A stretch of 64,000 bases of DNA from Afipia sp. (lineage in GTDB: Bacteria > Pseudomonadota > Alphaproteobacteria > Rhizobiales > Xanthobacteraceae). How positions within the stretch are numbered: position 1 is the stretch's first letter; each line of letters starts with the position of its first letter. Positions 49,399 through 57,199 of this stretch are shown here, piece after piece. The position numbers and the translations under genes were made by a program. The notes under the pieces were generated by a model, which was not told where the DNA came from, did no database searches, and saw nothing but the letters and a program-made list of their open reading frames with translations. The DNA lies in assembly GCA_016201045.1 (NCBI GenBank), contig JACQDM010000010.1, positions 186,001 through 250,000 of the forward strand, read 5' to 3'.

Positions 49399-50001
49399 AT
49401 GCTGGTTCACTTTCGCCCTGCTTTCGTCCTTCTGGTGCTCTTCACGCTGTTGACCGGACTCGTTTATCCGCTCGCGGTGACCGGCGTTGCGCAGGCCGTG
49501 ATGCCGAAGCTCGCCAACGGCAGCATGATCCAGAACGGCAATACGATCATCGGCTCGGAGTTGATCGGGCAGAACTTCACGGACGCAAAATATTTTCATG
49601 GCCGCCCCTCTGCGACCAGCGCGCCGGACCCCGCCGACTCCACCAAGACAGTAGACGCGCCTTATAATGCGGCCAATTCCAGCGGCTCCAATCTGGGACC
49701 GACGTCGAAAAAGCTGATCGATCGCGTGAAAGGCGATGTCGAACAGCTGCGCTCCGATGGTGCCACAGGCTCGATACCGGCAGACAGCGTCACGGCCTCC
49801 GCCAGCGGCCTCGATCCGCATATCTCGCCGGCCAATGCATCGGGCCAAATCCAGCGCGTCGCCAATGCGCGCGGCATTCGCGCCGAGCTGGTGGAGTCCA
49901 TCGTGAATGCCCATATCGAGGGCCGAACACTCGGCATTTTCGGCGAGCCGCGCGTTAACGTGCTTCGACTGAACCTCGCGCTCGATGCCATGAAGCCCTA
50001 A
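49399..50001 (+). CDS. kdpC: K+-transporting ATPase subunit C
   Basis: Single-pass subunit that stimulates ATP binding by KdpB. 200 residues; one N-terminal helix (about 5-30, FVLLVLFTLLTGLVYPLAVT), then a periplasmic domain. Family blocks: GSELIGQNFTDAKYFHGRPS, NSSGSNLGPTSK and ASGLDPHISPANA. AGGAGG precedes the ATG by 6 bases. The length is normal. Confidence 0.97.
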   Translation: MLVHFRPAFVLLVLFTLLTGLVYPLAVTGVAQAVMPKLANGSMIQNGNTIIGSELIGQNFTDAKYFHGRPSATSAPDPADSTKTVDAPYNAANSSGSNLGPTSKKLIDRVKGDVEQLRSDGATGSIPADSVTASASGLDPHISPANASGQIQRVANARGIRAELVESIVNAHIEGRTLGIFGEPRVNVLRLNLALDAMKP

Positions 50002-50024
50002 TATCGGCGGGCATCAGGATAGTC

Positions 50025-52706
50025 ATGCCCGTCCAGTCCACGCCCAGAGCCTCGCCCGACGCCCTCCTCGCTCTCGCGAACAAAGAAACGCGCGGCCGCC
50101 TGAAGATATTTCTCGGAGCCGCCCCCGGCGTCGGCAAGACCTACGCGATGCTGACGGCCGCGCGAACCGCGCGCGAAGACTGCCGCGATGTCGTTGCGGG
50201 ACTCGTCGAGACGCACGGACGACGCGAGACAGAGGCACTGATCGCAGGCCTGGAAATTCTCCCGCGCAATGCAATTGTCTATCGCAATCAGGTCCTCAAG
50301 GAATTCGATCTCGACGCGGCACTCGCGCGGCATCCGAGCCTGCTGCTGGTCGACGAATACGCGCACACCAACGTGCCCGGTAGCCGCCATCCGAAGCGCT
50401 GGCAGGACATCGACGAGCTGCTCGATGCGGGTATCGATGTCTGGACCACGCTTAACATCCAGCATCTGGAGGGGCTGAACGACGTCATCCAGAAAATCAC
50501 CAAGATTCGAGTCCGCGAAACCGTTCCCGACACCGTGTTCGAGAAAGCGGACGAACTGGTGCTGGTGGACTTTCCACCCGACGAACTTCTCAAGCGTTTG
50601 GCCGAAGGCAAGATCTATGTTCAGGACACTGCGGCGCGCGCGGTCGAAAGTTTCTTCAAGCCGCAGAACCTGACGGCGTTACGGGAACTGGCGCTGCGCC
50701 GCGCGGCTGAGCGCATCGACGCGCATCTCGTATCGCGCATGCAGGCGCAGGCCATCGAAGGGCCGTGGGCGGCAGGCGAGCGGATCGCCGCCTGCATCGG
50801 GCCGGAGCCCGCTGCCGAAGCCATCGTTCGCACCGCCAAGCGGCTTGCCGACCTGATGGACGCGCCGTGGATCGCGCTGACTGTCGAACGCCCCGGCACG
50901 GAATATAACGACGACGCGCGCGCTCATATCGACAAGGCGCTCAAGCTCGCTGAAACGCTGGGCGGCGAGATCAAAACGCTCGTCGGCGCGGATTTGCCCG
51001 ATGAAATTCTGCGCTACTGCCGATTCGAGAATGTCACTCAGGTCGTGATCGGCCGATCCCGGCAGTCGATGTTATCGAGCTTCCTGCGCCGCTCGCTTCA
51101 GGACGAGATCATACGCCGCGCAGAAGACATCGGCGTGCACGTCGTCACCGGCAGCGGCCCGCCCAAGCGCAATCGCCTTTCTATTCCGGCGCTGAAAGTA
51201 TCGCTGACACCCGCGCCCTACGTCTGGTCGACTGCTGGTGTGGCCGTAGCGGTCGCACTCGGCCGCGCTTTGACCTCCATTACGCCGCTGCCGAACCTGT
51301 CCATGATCTTTCTGCTCGCAGTCCTGCTGTCCGCGGTGACGTTCGGAATCTGGCCTGCCATCTTCGCTTCGCTGTTGTCGTTTCTCGCCTACAATTTCTT
51401 TTTCATTGAACCCCTTTACGAGTTCACCATTGCCGAGCCTTACGAATTGCTCGCGCTGGTCATCTTCCTCGCAGTCGCCGTCATTACATCCGCGCTCGCA
51501 GGCCGCGTCAGGTCGCAAGCCAGCAGCGCCACCGAGCGCATTCGCGCGACGCGGCGGCTCTATGAGTTTACGCGCCGGCTTTCGAGCCTGGCGAGCGTCG
51601 ACGAAATCGCGGAAGGCGCCGTCAGCGAAATTCACAGCAGCCTCGGCATGCCCGCGATCATGCTGATCGAGCGCAGCGGCGAACTTGATATCGTCTCGGC
51701 CTGGCCGCCGGAGGATGAACTCGACACCGCGTCGCGCTCAGCGGCGCGCTGGGCCTTCGAGCACGCCGAACCTGCCGGAAAAAACACCTCCACGCTGCCG
51801 CTGGTGTCGTGGTTCTTTCTGCCGCTGCGCGCTTCTCAACGAACGCTTGGCGTCGTCGGCGTCTCGCTCGGAGGTTCGCGCGGGATCGATTCCGAGACCC
51901 GCGCTTTGCTCGACACCTTGGCCGAACAAGCCGCGGCCGCCATCGAGCGCGGCATGCTGTCGCGCGATATGGTCAGCGCGCAATCGGCCGTCGAAGCAGA
52001 ACGCGTTCGCAACACAGTGCTGGCGTCGATCTCGCACGATTTCCGCACACCGCTCGCGTCCATTCTCGGTTCCGCAACGAGCCTGCTCGACTATGGCGAC
52101 AAGATCGACCGGAGCGCGCAGAGAGACCTTCTCGGACAGATTAAAGAAGAAACCGAGCATCTCGACAGCATGGTGCGCAATCTGCTCGCTATGACGCGCA
52201 TCGACGCAGGTGCGCTCGAACTACGCAAAGATTGGCTTGATCTCCGCGAAAGCGTCGACCGCGTCATCAACGCAGCCCGCAGGCGTGGCGCGAAGCAGAC
52301 CCTTAAGGCTGCGCTTCCGGGCGATCTGCCGCTGGTGAACGCGGATGCGATGCTGGTCGAGCAGGCTTTAAGTAATGTGATCGGCAACGCCGTCGAGCAT
52401 ACGTCCGGCGACACCACGATATCGGTCGGCGCGATGGTACATCCCGAACGGATCGATCTGTCGATCGAGGACGATGGCGCCGGCATCGCGCCCGATCTTT
52501 TGCCGCGCGTGTTCGAAAAATTCATCAGCACCCGCCGTCCCTCGGGCGACAGCACCAACAAGGGCGAAGGCACCGGGCTCGGGCTTGCGATCACCAAGGG
52601 AATCATGAAAGCGCATGGCGGTGACGCGATGGCGCAAAGCCCGATTGCCGGACAGCGCGGCACGCGTATTCTGCTCTCGTTTCCCCGCGACAAGGACGCG
52701 CCATGA
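50025..52706 (+). CDS. kdpD: Potassium sensor histidine kinase KdpD
   Basis: Membrane sensor kinase that responds to low potassium and switches on kdp through KdpE. 893 residues: N-terminal KdpD domain with Walker A GAAPGVGKTY (31-40) and the DEYAHTNVPGSRHPKRWQD block; a universal-stress-like domain (about 250-370); four membrane helices (about 400-500); a GAF-like region (about 520-660). The kinase core has the phospho-His in ASISHDFRTPLAS (about 671) and ATPase boxes VIGNAVEHTSG, DDGAGIAP and GEGTGLGLAITKG. All modules are present. Its stop overlaps the kdpE ATG (ATGA). Confidence 0.97.
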   Translation: MPVQSTPRASPDALLALANKETRGRLKIFLGAAPGVGKTYAMLTAARTAREDCRDVVAGLVETHGRRETEALIAGLEILPRNAIVYRNQVLKEFDLDAALARHPSLLLVDEYAHTNVPGSRHPKRWQDIDELLDAGIDVWTTLNIQHLEGLNDVIQKITKIRVRETVPDTVFEKADELVLVDFPPDELLKRLAEGKIYVQDTAARAVESFFKPQNLTALRELALRRAAERIDAHLVSRMQAQAIEGPWAAGERIAACIGPEPAAEAIVRTAKRLADLMDAPWIALTVERPGTEYNDDARAHIDKALKLAETLGGEIKTLVGADLPDEILRYCRFENVTQVVIGRSRQSMLSSFLRRSLQDEIIRRAEDIGVHVVTGSGPPKRNRLSIPALKVSLTPAPYVWSTAGVAVAVALGRALTSITPLPNLSMIFLLAVLLSAVTFGIWPAIFASLLSFLAYNFFFIEPLYEFTIAEPYELLALVIFLAVAVITSALAGRVRSQASSATERIRATRRLYEFTRRLSSLASVDEIAEGAVSEIHSSLGMPAIMLIERSGELDIVSAWPPEDELDTASRSAARWAFEHAEPAGKNTSTLPLVSWFFLPLRASQRTLGVVGVSLGGSRGIDSETRALLDTLAEQAAAAIERGMLSRDMVSAQSAVEAERVRNTVLASISHDFRTPLASILGSATSLLDYGDKIDRSAQRDLLGQIKEETEHLDSMVRNLLAMTRIDAGALELRKDWLDLRESVDRVINAARRRGAKQTLKAALPGDLPLVNADAMLVEQALSNVIGNAVEHTSGDTTISVGAMVHPERIDLSIEDDGAGIAPDLLPRVFEKFISTRRPSGDSTNKGEGTGLGLAITKGIMKAHGGDAMAQSPIAGQRGTRILLSFPRDKDAP

Positions 52707-53389
52707 CGAATATCCGTGTCCTCGTCGTCGATGACGAACCGGCGATCCTGAAATTCCTGCGCCCGGCTCTGGAAGCCAACGGCTACGACATGACAGTTGC
52801 GGGTACCGTTGCCGATGCGACGCGCCAGATCGCGGCCTCCCCGCCCGACATTGTCGTGCTCGATCTCGGCCTGCCTGACGGCGACGGCAAGGATGTCATC
52901 AGGAACGTGCGCGGATGGTCGGATGTGCCCATCGTCGTGCTGTCGGCGCGCGACCGCGAGGCGGAAAAGATCGAAGCGCTCGATCTCGGTGCCGACGACT
53001 ACGTTAACAAGCCGTTCGGCGTCGGCGAATTGCTGGCGCGGATGCGCACGGCCTCGCGCCATCGCATGCAGCGAGCGGCCGAAACGCCGGTGTTGAGCGT
53101 CGGTGGGCTGGACATCGACAGCGTCCGCCATCGCATCGCGCGCGACGGCAAGGAAATCAAACTTACACCGAAAGAATTCGAACTGCTGTCGTTCCTCGCG
53201 CGCCACGCGGGCAAGGTTCTCACCCACCGGCAAATCCTGTCGGCCGTGTGGGGGCCGGCGCACACCGAGGACACGCAATATCTTCGCGTCTATATCGGCC
53301 AGCTGCGCCAGAAGATCGAGCAAAAACCCGACGACCCGCGGATCGTCATTACCGAACCGGGCATCGGATACAGGATCGCTGAAAGCTGA
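52703..53389 (+). CDS. kdpE: Response regulator KdpE
   Basis: OmpR-type transcription factor for the kdp operon. 228 residues: receiver domain with acidic pocket VVDDE (9-12), phosphoacceptor Asp 54 in VVLDLGLPDGDG, switch residues VLSARD and the Lys of NKPFGVGELL. The C-terminal winged helix (about 130-228) contains KLTPKEFELLSFLARHAGKV and VWGPAHTEDTQYLRVYIGQL. Last gene of the operon. The 101-base space to the convergent DUF2478 gene holds no clear terminator. Confidence 0.97.
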   Translation: MTNIRVLVVDDEPAILKFLRPALEANGYDMTVAGTVADATRQIAASPPDIVVLDLGLPDGDGKDVIRNVRGWSDVPIVVLSARDREAEKIEALDLGADDYVNKPFGVGELLARMRTASRHRMQRAAETPVLSVGGLDIDSVRHRIARDGKEIKLTPKEFELLSFLARHAGKVLTHRQILSAVWGPAHTEDTQYLRVYIGQLRQKIEQKPDDPRIVITEPGIGYRIAES

Positions 53390-53490
53390 GGGCCGGATAT
53401 AAAAGGCGGCCGAAAAGTCGTGACGCAGCCCCAGAAAAGAGAATCGGAAATCATACAGGGTTGGAACGGATTCCCGGTTGAGCGCTGAGT

Positions 53491-54012
53491 TCAGGCCTCC
53501 ACTGCAATCAACAAATTGCCGGCCCATCGTTCTAATGCATCGTCATCGTCCGACTGAATTTCAACAGCCAGCGGCCCCGCGAATTCTCGCCAAAGCGCCA
53601 GGTTTCGCTTCGGCACACCGATCGTCACCGCAATATTCCGGTCAACCGCCGTGGCGATCACATCGCGCAACCCACCGCCGTCACATTCGACTTTGCCGAA
53701 TTTGTTCAAGAAAATCAGATCTGGTGCCTGGTCCAACACGCCTTCGATACGCGCACTCACCTCAGCAAGTGCAGCCGCATCCAAACGGCAGCCGCGCGCG
53801 CCTGCGCCGCGGTTTTCGAATAGCGGAGTTCGATGCCCGAAAGCCAGATCCTCCAGCACAACATCGCATCGGTGATCGCCGCCCTTGAATGCGGGATACT
53901 GAAGAACCCCCGCGAGCGACATGCCGCGGCCTCGGCAATATTCCACGAGTTTCGCGAATGCGGCCATCGGATAATCTTCATCGGGATAAATGACTGCTGC
54001 GATCCGCTTCAT
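53491..54012 (-). CDS. DUF2478 family protein (molybdenum-linked, putative nucleotide-binding)
   Basis: 173 residues, starting MKRIAAVIYPDEDYPMAAFA. DUF2478 proteins have a P-loop-derived fold and usually sit beside molybdate transport or molybdoenzyme genes. Visible blocks are FENRGAGARGCRLDAAAL, APDLIFLNKFGKVECDGGGL (conserved NKFG) and VGVPKRNLALWREF-type segment (seen as IGVPKRNLALWREFAG). It lies 13 bases after the Mog-type gene, at the 3' end of the nitrate reductase operon, supporting a role in molybdenum or cofactor supply. The function is not established. Confidence 0.8.
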   Translation of the reverse strand: MKRIAAVIYPDEDYPMAAFAKLVEYCRGRGMSLAGVLQYPAFKGGDHRCDVVLEDLAFGHRTPLFENRGAGARGCRLDAAALAEVSARIEGVLDQAPDLIFLNKFGKVECDGGGLRDVIATAVDRNIAVTIGVPKRNLALWREFAGPLAVEIQSDDDDALERWAGNLLIAVEA

Positions 54013-54025
54013 GTGAACGCCCCTC

Positions 54026-54589
54026 TCATACGCTTGGACGATAGGTTGTACAGACTTCAGGATTTACCTCGATCGTCCGTGCTCCTATGAGATCGAGACA
54101 ATATGGGACGGCCGGAAATATCGAATTCAAGCAAATATCGATGGAGGACGGTCGTCCGGGAAGATTCACGATCAGGCTGTGTCCGCGCGTCCCGGCAAGT
54201 TGTCGCGATAGAATCGCCGTCGGCACGTCCTCGAAGCTCACGCGCCGCATTAACTCGCCGAAGCCGTGAAGCTCGCGCGTGATGACGAGCCGCGTTCCTT
54301 CTGGTGTCTCATCGCGCGGTGCCGGGCCCGTCCCTCCCGTCGTCAGGATCAAATCGCAATCCTCCGAATCGCACATCTCGATCAAGCCTTGCGCTACGCT
54401 TGCGGCGCCATCCGGAACGATCTTGAAAACAGCGATCCAGTTTGACGCGACCGCCCTGCTCAGAAATTCGTTGATGGCCTTGCCGCTTTGATCGCTATAT
54501 TCGCCACGGCTCGCACGATCCGAAATCACAAGAATTCCGATCCTCGTCAGATCCTTTTTCTGCGACTCGTGCGTTCGAGTGGCTTTCAT
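54026..54589 (-). CDS. MogA/MoaB-family molybdopterin adenylyltransferase
   Basis: Adenylylates molybdopterin before molybdenum insertion. 187 residues from the ATG at 54589 (MKATRTHESQKKDLTRIGIL). Family motifs: SDRASRGEYSDQSG near residue 23, LTTGGTGPAPRDETPEGT (phosphate/MPT loop) and a C-terminal LPGRPSSIDICLNSIFPAVP (PG.P segment). The gap of 4 bases to the gene before it shows it belongs to the nar unit and supplies cofactor for NarG. MogA versus MoaB cannot be fixed from the sequence alone. Confidence 0.88.
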   Translation of the reverse strand: MKATRTHESQKKDLTRIGILVISDRASRGEYSDQSGKAINEFLSRAVASNWIAVFKIVPDGAASVAQGLIEMCDSEDCDLILTTGGTGPAPRDETPEGTRLVITRELHGFGELMRRVSFEDVPTAILSRQLAGTRGHSLIVNLPGRPSSIDICLNSIFPAVPYCLDLIGARTIEVNPEVCTTYRPSV

Positions 54590-54593
54590 GGCC

Positions 54594-54932
54594 CTACGAG
54601 CAGCTTCCGCCGCCTCCGCATGTGCAACTTGCAGCCGCCGCAACCTGCGGCACCTCATCCTTTCTGAGCGACCAATCCACCATGAAGGCAAGGCATCCGG
54701 TCCCCGGATCGGCGGCCCGCTCAAGGACGTTCATCAAGCCCAGCCAATCCTCACTGCCCGCAAGATTAGCGAACCTGCGTACGGAACCGGCGGCGTATTC
54801 GCCGACCGCCTCCCCGAAGCGGTCTGCGGCCTCTGCCACGCGCGTGAAGAGTACGAGATCATTGCACGACATCAGCACTTCGCCGGCTGTCGTCTCGTCG
54901 CTGAAACTTCGGATAATCTGACCGAGCTGCAT
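54594..54932 (-). CDS. Uncharacterised 112-residue protein with a CxC-G4-SC tail, nar operon
   Basis: No family recognised. Residues 1-90 look like a compact, mostly helical soluble domain (two further Cys at 23 and 80). The C-terminus is an Ala-rich linker followed by ASCTCGGGGSCS, with Cys at 103, 105 and 111, a plausible metal or sulfur-handling tail. No signal peptide. It is separated by 6 bases from the parvulin gene and 4 bases from the Mog-type gene, so it is certainly co-expressed with nitrate reductase. A maturation factor for NarGH is the simplest guess. Confidence 0.75.
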   Translation of the reverse strand: MQLGQIIRSFSDETTAGEVLMSCNDLVLFTRVAEAADRFGEAVGEYAAGSVRRFANLAGSEDWLGLMNVLERAADPGTGCLAFMVDWSLRKDEVPQVAAAASCTCGGGGSCS

Positions 54933-54938
54933 GACGCC

Positions 54939-55763
54939 CTACTGCACAAGCGGCGATGACGCTGCGCCGAACGAGATGCCGGAAATCTGCGCCCGTCCCG
55001 CGAGAATGGAAATGTATTGCGCGACTGCCCGATTGCGCACACTCGTCGTCAGGTAATCCGCGATGCGGTCGCGCACACGCTCGAACGGCAAGAATCGGCC
55101 GGCCACCCGTTGATCCAACCTGATGACGTGGAAGCCGTAACGTGTCTCGGCGATCGCGAAATCGCCGGAGCTCATCCGGGACAGCGCTGCGTCGAACTCC
55201 GCGACGGTTTGGCCATGCGAGATTTGCCCGAGCCGTCCACCGTCCTGAGCGGACGACAGGCAATCCGAGTGATCGGCGGCAAAATCTGCGAATGAGTCAG
55301 GTGCCGCTTTGACGGCTTCGAGAATTTTCTCCGCGATGGCGCGCGCGGCCTTGCGTGCTTGGATATCGCCCGGCAGAGCCGCGAGAAGAATGTGTGCGGC
55401 CTCGTAGAGATCTCCCGAACGGAAGCGCGCGGCGTTGCGCCGATAGAAACGCCGGCACGCGTCTTCGTCCGGTTCCGGTGTCTTCACTTCATGCGCGACA
55501 AGTTCACGGATCGCCGCTTCGTCCGAGGTTTCGACACGGCCTTCGTCATCGCGGCCCGGCGTCGGGCGCAAGTTCAGGCGTTCGGTTTCCTGACGCAGAA
55601 GCTCTTTGACTACCAGCGCACGGGCTGCTGCCTGCCATGCATCGATCGGCCTTTCGGCCGGATGGTTCTGAACTTCCTGTGCAATCGTCTCGCGCGGAAT
55701 CACAGTGCCGTTGACGGAGACGGTTTTCGGCTTCGGCAGTTTTTCCGTGAGGGAACAACTCAT
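54939..55763 (-). CDS. Cytoplasmic parvulin-type peptidyl-prolyl isomerase of the nitrate reductase operon
   Basis: 274 residues from the ATG at 55763 (MSCSLTEKLPKPKTVSVNGT). A SurA/PpiC-like N-terminal helical region (about 20-110) is followed by a rotamase domain (about 120-225; EAAHILLAALPGD, DCLSSAQDGGRLGQISHGQT, RYGFHVIRLDQ). There is no signal peptide, unlike most PpiC/SurA relatives, so it should act in the cytoplasm. PpiC-like genes are found right after narI in several denitrifiers; folding of NarG or NarH is the likely job. It starts 4 bases after narI. Confidence 0.85.
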   Translation of the reverse strand: MSCSLTEKLPKPKTVSVNGTVIPRETIAQEVQNHPAERPIDAWQAAARALVVKELLRQETERLNLRPTPGRDDEGRVETSDEAAIRELVAHEVKTPEPDEDACRRFYRRNAARFRSGDLYEAAHILLAALPGDIQARKAARAIAEKILEAVKAAPDSFADFAADHSDCLSSAQDGGRLGQISHGQTVAEFDAALSRMSSGDFAIAETRYGFHVIRLDQRVAGRFLPFERVRDRIADYLTTSVRNRAVAQYISILAGRAQISGISFGAASSPLVQ

Positions 55764-55767
55764 CGCC

Positions 55768-56487
55768 CTACTCCGCCGGCTGACTGGAGCGCGCAATGCG
55801 ACCGTCGCGGCTGCGAACGACCTGATAGCCGCGCCGTCCCAGATACCAGATCGGCGCGCTCCACATGTGGACCAGTCGCGTGAACGGGAAGACCAGGAAG
55901 AGCGTCATGCCGAGCACGAGGTGCGCTTTAAAAATCGGGTGGACATCGAGCACGTTCGCCGCAGCCCCTGGCTGCAGGCTGACGATGCCTTGTGCCCATG
56001 CCATGAACTTCACCATTTCATGACCGTCGAGATGCCCGAACGATACGGGAATCGTCGCCAGACCCAGTAAAAGCTGCGCGAACAACAGCAAAAGGATTGT
56101 CGTGTCGCCGAACGACGAATTGGCGCGAATACGCGGGTCGAAAAGCCTGCGATGAGTCAGCAATGCAATTCCGACGAGACACATCAACCCCGCGACGCCG
56201 CCCGCGACTATTGCCAGCATCTGCTTCGCGCCGTGAGAAATGCCAAGCATGTCGAAGATCCAGATCGGCGTCAGCAGGCCGACGAAATGGCCGACGAAGA
56301 TCACGAGAATGCCGACGTGAAAAAGATTCGATCCCCACATCAATTGACGCCGGCGCAACAGCTGGCTCGATCCGGTTCGCCACGTATATTGCTCGCGGTC
56401 GAAGCGAACGAGGATGCCGAATAGAAACACCGTAAGGCAGAGGTACGGATACCAGCCGAACACAATGGAGTTGAGGGTCTGTATCAT
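55768..56487 (-). CDS. narI: Respiratory nitrate reductase gamma subunit (cytochrome b)
   Basis: Di-heme b membrane subunit that oxidises quinol and anchors NarGH. 239 residues from the ATG at 56487, five helices. Heme ligands are visible in LFHVGILVIFVGHFVG (two His) and, near the C-terminus, in FKAHLVLGMTLFLVFPFTRL with VHMWSAP after it (two His). narJ ends 7 bases upstream. Confidence 0.96.
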   Translation of the reverse strand: MIQTLNSIVFGWYPYLCLTVFLFGILVRFDREQYTWRTGSSQLLRRRQLMWGSNLFHVGILVIFVGHFVGLLTPIWIFDMLGISHGAKQMLAIVAGGVAGLMCLVGIALLTHRRLFDPRIRANSSFGDTTILLLLFAQLLLGLATIPVSFGHLDGHEMVKFMAWAQGIVSLQPGAAANVLDVHPIFKAHLVLGMTLFLVFPFTRLVHMWSAPIWYLGRRGYQVVRSRDGRIARSSQPAE

Positions 56488-56494
56488 GTCGCGC

Positions 56495-57199
56495 TCACTG
56501 GTGAGATGTTGGCGATACTGCACGTCTGGCGTGACGCAATTTGGCGATCAGCCCTTCCTGCCCGCAGGCGCTTTGCCCCTGCGCGCCGGGACCGAACCGC
56601 ACTTCCTCCTCTTCCCATGCGCGGTCGAGCGCCTGAAAATCCATCGGATCGGCGTCGGCCTCGGTCAGGAGCGCATCGACGGTCGTCTTGTCGGGAGCCG
56701 CCGATGCAATTGCGACGAGCGCGTCGAAAACCGCCCGATAATTCGACTGACGCCGCTCCAGCCGCTCGGCGAGTGCCGCCAGAATATGCGAGGGTTGCCC
56801 CAGCAACTCGCGCGACGATTCAATTGGCTGCGTCGAGAGAAATTCCAGAAACAGCGGGATGTAGTCCGGCAATTCGTTCGCCGATATGAAGAAGCCCTCG
56901 TTTTCATAGAGTGCCTTGAGATCGACCATCGCCTGTCCGCGATCTCGGCTTTCACCGTGCACATGCTCGAACAGATGAAGCGCCAGCGTCTTGCTGCGAT
57001 CGAACAGCAAGCCGTACCGTTCCTGCAGATCGTAGATTTCGCCGTTTGCGATTTCACCGATCAAGTGATCGAGCGGCTCGCGCAAACACGCGGGCACCAG
57101 CGCCTCCCGGTCGAGGATTTCAGGAAATTCCCGCGCCGCCTCGACGAGGTCTTCCGTCGGATAGTTCAGCAGCGCGGAAAGAATCTTGAAAGTCTTCAT
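56495..57199 (-). CDS. narJ: Nitrate reductase molybdenum cofactor assembly chaperone
   Basis: TorD-family chaperone that holds NarG until cofactor insertion is complete. 234 residues from the ATG at 57199, which overlaps the narH stop (TGATG). Family blocks: FKILSALLNYPTEDLVEAA, LFEHVHGESRDRGQAMVDL and FFISANELPDYIPLFLEFLS. All-helical, cytoplasmic. Confidence 0.96.
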   Translation of the reverse strand: MKTFKILSALLNYPTEDLVEAAREFPEILDREALVPACLREPLDHLIGEIANGEIYDLQERYGLLFDRSKTLALHLFEHVHGESRDRGQAMVDLKALYENEGFFISANELPDYIPLFLEFLSTQPIESSRELLGQPSHILAALAERLERRQSNYRAVFDALVAIASAAPDKTTVDALLTEADADPMDFQALDRAWEEEEVRFGPGAQGQSACGQEGLIAKLRHARRAVSPTSHQ

